This document shows, piece by piece, positions 21,509 through 22,863 of a stretch of DNA of 22,863 nt; position 1 is the stretch's first letter, and each line of letters opens with the position of its first letter. Both the position numbers and the translations under genes were made by a program. Below the pieces are notes generated by a model, which was not told the DNA's origin, did no database searches, and saw nothing but the letters and a program-made list of their open reading frames with translations. Origin of the DNA: CAYMCJ01 sp964388985 (GTDB taxonomy: Bacteria; Patescibacteriota; Patescibacteriia; Patescibacteriales; CAYMCJ01); assembly GCA_964388985.1 (NCBI GenBank), contig CAYMCJ010000014.1:1-22863 (forward strand), given 5' to 3'.

Positions 21509-22750
21509 TTATAACTTTTTAACTAAGTCATTAATCTCCGCTAGCTCCTCTTTCTTCTCATCCCGTTTTTTAAGCCCCACCGAATCTCTGGCTACCGTTT
21601 TCTCACTTACTACTACTCGACAGGGGCAACCGATCAGATCTGCTTCCGCAAATTTTTCACCCATACTAACCCCTTTCCGATCATCATATAATACTTCTAT
21701 CCCGGCCTTTTGCAAATCACTATATACTTTTTCAACAAATTTTCTTACTTCTAACTTCTTACTTCTAACTTCTATAAGATGTACTTTAAACGGCGCGATT
21801 TCCTCCGGCCAAATTATGCCGGCTTTATCATGACTAACTTCCACTACCGTGCCCATAATCCGACTGGGGCCAATACCGTAACAGCCCATCACAACATCCT
21901 GTTTTTTGCCCTTTTTGTCAGTATAATAAAAATCAAAAGCCTTGGAAAAATGATTACCTAATTTAAATATATTGGCTACCTCAACACTTTTAATTTTTCT
22001 TAATTTTTTATTCCCGCATTCCGGACAGCTATCCTGCTCTTTAATTATTTCCTGGTTAACGGCCACTCGACATTTCTCACAGAGATAAATATTGTCCTCG
22101 CCGGTTTCAGTAATAGTTTGAAATTCATGAGAATATTTAGAAAAAGCTCCACCGGCCGCAAAAGTTAAATAAGTAATATCGCCCAAGCCGCACCGATTTA
22201 ATATCTTAAAATAAGCCTCTATTGCTTTATCATAATAATTATTTAAATCAGCCTCGTCCGCATGAAAAGAATACAGGTCTTTCATGGAAAACTCCCGGCC
22301 GCGGATTAACCCGGCTTTGGCTCGCAACTCATTTCTGAATTTTGTCTGAATCTGATAAACATAAACTGGCAATTCTTTATAGGAAAAAATAAATTTTTTG
22401 GCCAACGGAGTAACAATCTCTTCGTGGGTGGCGCCAAGAGCATATTCTTTTTTGTCCGCCCCAGACAATTTAAATAAAGCGTCAAAATTCTCCCAACGCC
22501 CGGTCCTCTGCCATACTTCTCTGGGCGTTAACGCCGGCATAAGTAATTCCTGTCCGCCGATATTATTCATTTCTTCGCGCACAATGTTACAAATTTTATT
22601 ATGCACTCGCAGGCCAAGAGGCAAAAATGTATATACCCCGGCGGAAACTTTATCAATAAAACCAGCCCTAATTAAAGCCTGCGCATTAAAGCTGGTTTCG
22701 TCTTTGGGAACTTCTTTTATTGTCTTGGTAAAAAGTTTTGATTGACGCAT
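21509..22750 (-). CDS. proS: Prolyl-tRNA synthetase, short form with Cys4 insert
   Basis: Class II synthetase that attaches proline to tRNA-Pro. The 413-residue protein has motif 1 around LLMPALTPREVW (70-80), motif 2 KFRNE...GLIRGREFSMKD (137-158), motif 3 GCYGIGPSRIMG (289-300) and an anticodon-binding domain (about 318-413). Bacterial ProS is usually near 570 residues with a roughly 180-residue editing insert between motifs 2 and 3. Here that insert is replaced by a small C224-x2-C227...C242-x2-C245 knuckle, probably zinc-binding. Ala-tRNA-Pro editing in cis is therefore absent. A 14-nt tandem repeat encodes the IEVRSKKLEVRK stretch. It starts with ATG at 22750. Confidence 0.95.
   Translation of the reverse strand: MRQSKLFTKTIKEVPKDETSFNAQALIRAGFIDKVSAGVYTFLPLGLRVHNKICNIVREEMNNIGGQELLMPALTPREVWQRTGRWENFDALFKLSGADKKEYALGATHEEIVTPLAKKFIFSYKELPVYVYQIQTKFRNELRAKAGLIRGREFSMKDLYSFHADEADLNNYYDKAIEAYFKILNRCGLGDITYLTFAAGGAFSKYSHEFQTITETGEDNIYLCEKCRVAVNQEIIKEQDSCPECGNKKLRKIKSVEVANIFKLGNHFSKAFDFYYTDKKGKKQDVVMGCYGIGPSRIMGTVVEVSHDKAGIIWPEEIAPFKVHLIEVRSKKLEVRKFVEKVYSDLQKAGIEVLYDDRKGVSMGEKFAEADLIGCPCRVVVSEKTVARDSVGLKKRDEKKEELAEINDLVKKL
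21745..21772. repeat. Exact 14-nt tandem duplication inside proS
   Basis: TTACTTCTAACTTC is repeated twice without a gap. It encodes part of IEVRSKKLEVRK at the start of the anticodon-binding domain. As 14 is not a multiple of 3, the two copies are read in different frames. It resembles the word repeats in spacers. Confidence 0.85.
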
Positions 22751-22756
22751 AAAATA

Positions 22757-22835
22757 AATTGTTACATTGTTACATTGTTAAATTGTTAAAAACATTTTAA
22801 CGGCGACGCAACAATTTAACAATATAACAATTTAA
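22757..22835. repeat. Inverted word repeat upstream of proS
   Basis: ATTGTTAC, ATTGTTAC, ATTGTTAA and ATTGTTAAA on the left (22757-22790) face AACAATTTAAC, AATATAAC and AATTT in reverse order on the right (22809-22835). They leave a loop holding AACGGCGACG. The arms match over about 20 nt with two mismatches. No gene lies between proS and the window end. Confidence 0.8.
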
Positions 22836-22863
22836 TTAAACTGTCTAAATTTTTTGTACACCT

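Overview
The window is a low-GC bacterial contig with short, tightly packed genes. It joins two contigs across exactly 100 Ns (13402-13501). Several traits fit a Patescibacteria (CPR, Parcubacteria-like) genome: many 60-140 residue proteins of unknown function with strong GGAGG ribosome sites, DUF3467 and DUF5674 family proteins, a short prolyl-tRNA synthetase without the usual editing insert, and a short HrcA. The lineage is inferred from gene content, not from a marker-gene tree. TAA, TAG and TGA all act as stops, so the standard bacterial code applies.

Layout. Positions 1-1812 (minus): an ABC-2 exporter, ATPase then permease, from a promoter that appears leaderless. Positions 1967-2658 (plus): the only plus-strand genes, two small unknown proteins diverging from the exporter and ending at a terminator shared with htrA. 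Positions 2843-13401 (minus): a protein-quality-control block. In transcription order it reads hrcA, a Nudix-GrpE fusion, hsp20, a patch of small or broken genes, dnaK, a three-gene cassette of unknown small proteins, a DUF3467 gene, dnaJ, an unknown gene and htrA. Half of a CIRCE operator is visible at the far edge of the N gap, upstream of hrcA. Positions 13788-15290: a guaB-like IMP dehydrogenase with its own promoter and terminator. Positions 15451-22750 (minus): one long run of proS, a MazG-like gene, a DUF5674 gene, an unknown gene, a second MazG-like gene, mreB, mreC, mreD and mrdA. This links translation, nucleotide-pool cleaning and rod-shape wall synthesis.

How the genes fit together. 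DnaK, DnaJ and GrpE form the Hsp70 cycle. Hsp20 holds unfolding proteins, HtrA degrades or refolds envelope proteins, and HrcA should repress heat-shock transcription. MreBCD and PBP2 form the elongasome core; no RodA is visible here. Three enzymes of NTP clean-up type (the Nudix domain and two MazG-like proteins) lie within this window.

The most notable items are: the Nudix domain fused to GrpE with no separate GrpE start; a membrane-protein gene interrupted by a single in-frame TAA; a small cassette gene that appears to carry a one-base frameshift; and spacers built from short word-like repeats of about 10 nt, often arranged as inverted pairs, which in places extend into coding sequence (grpE, proS, the end of hrcA).
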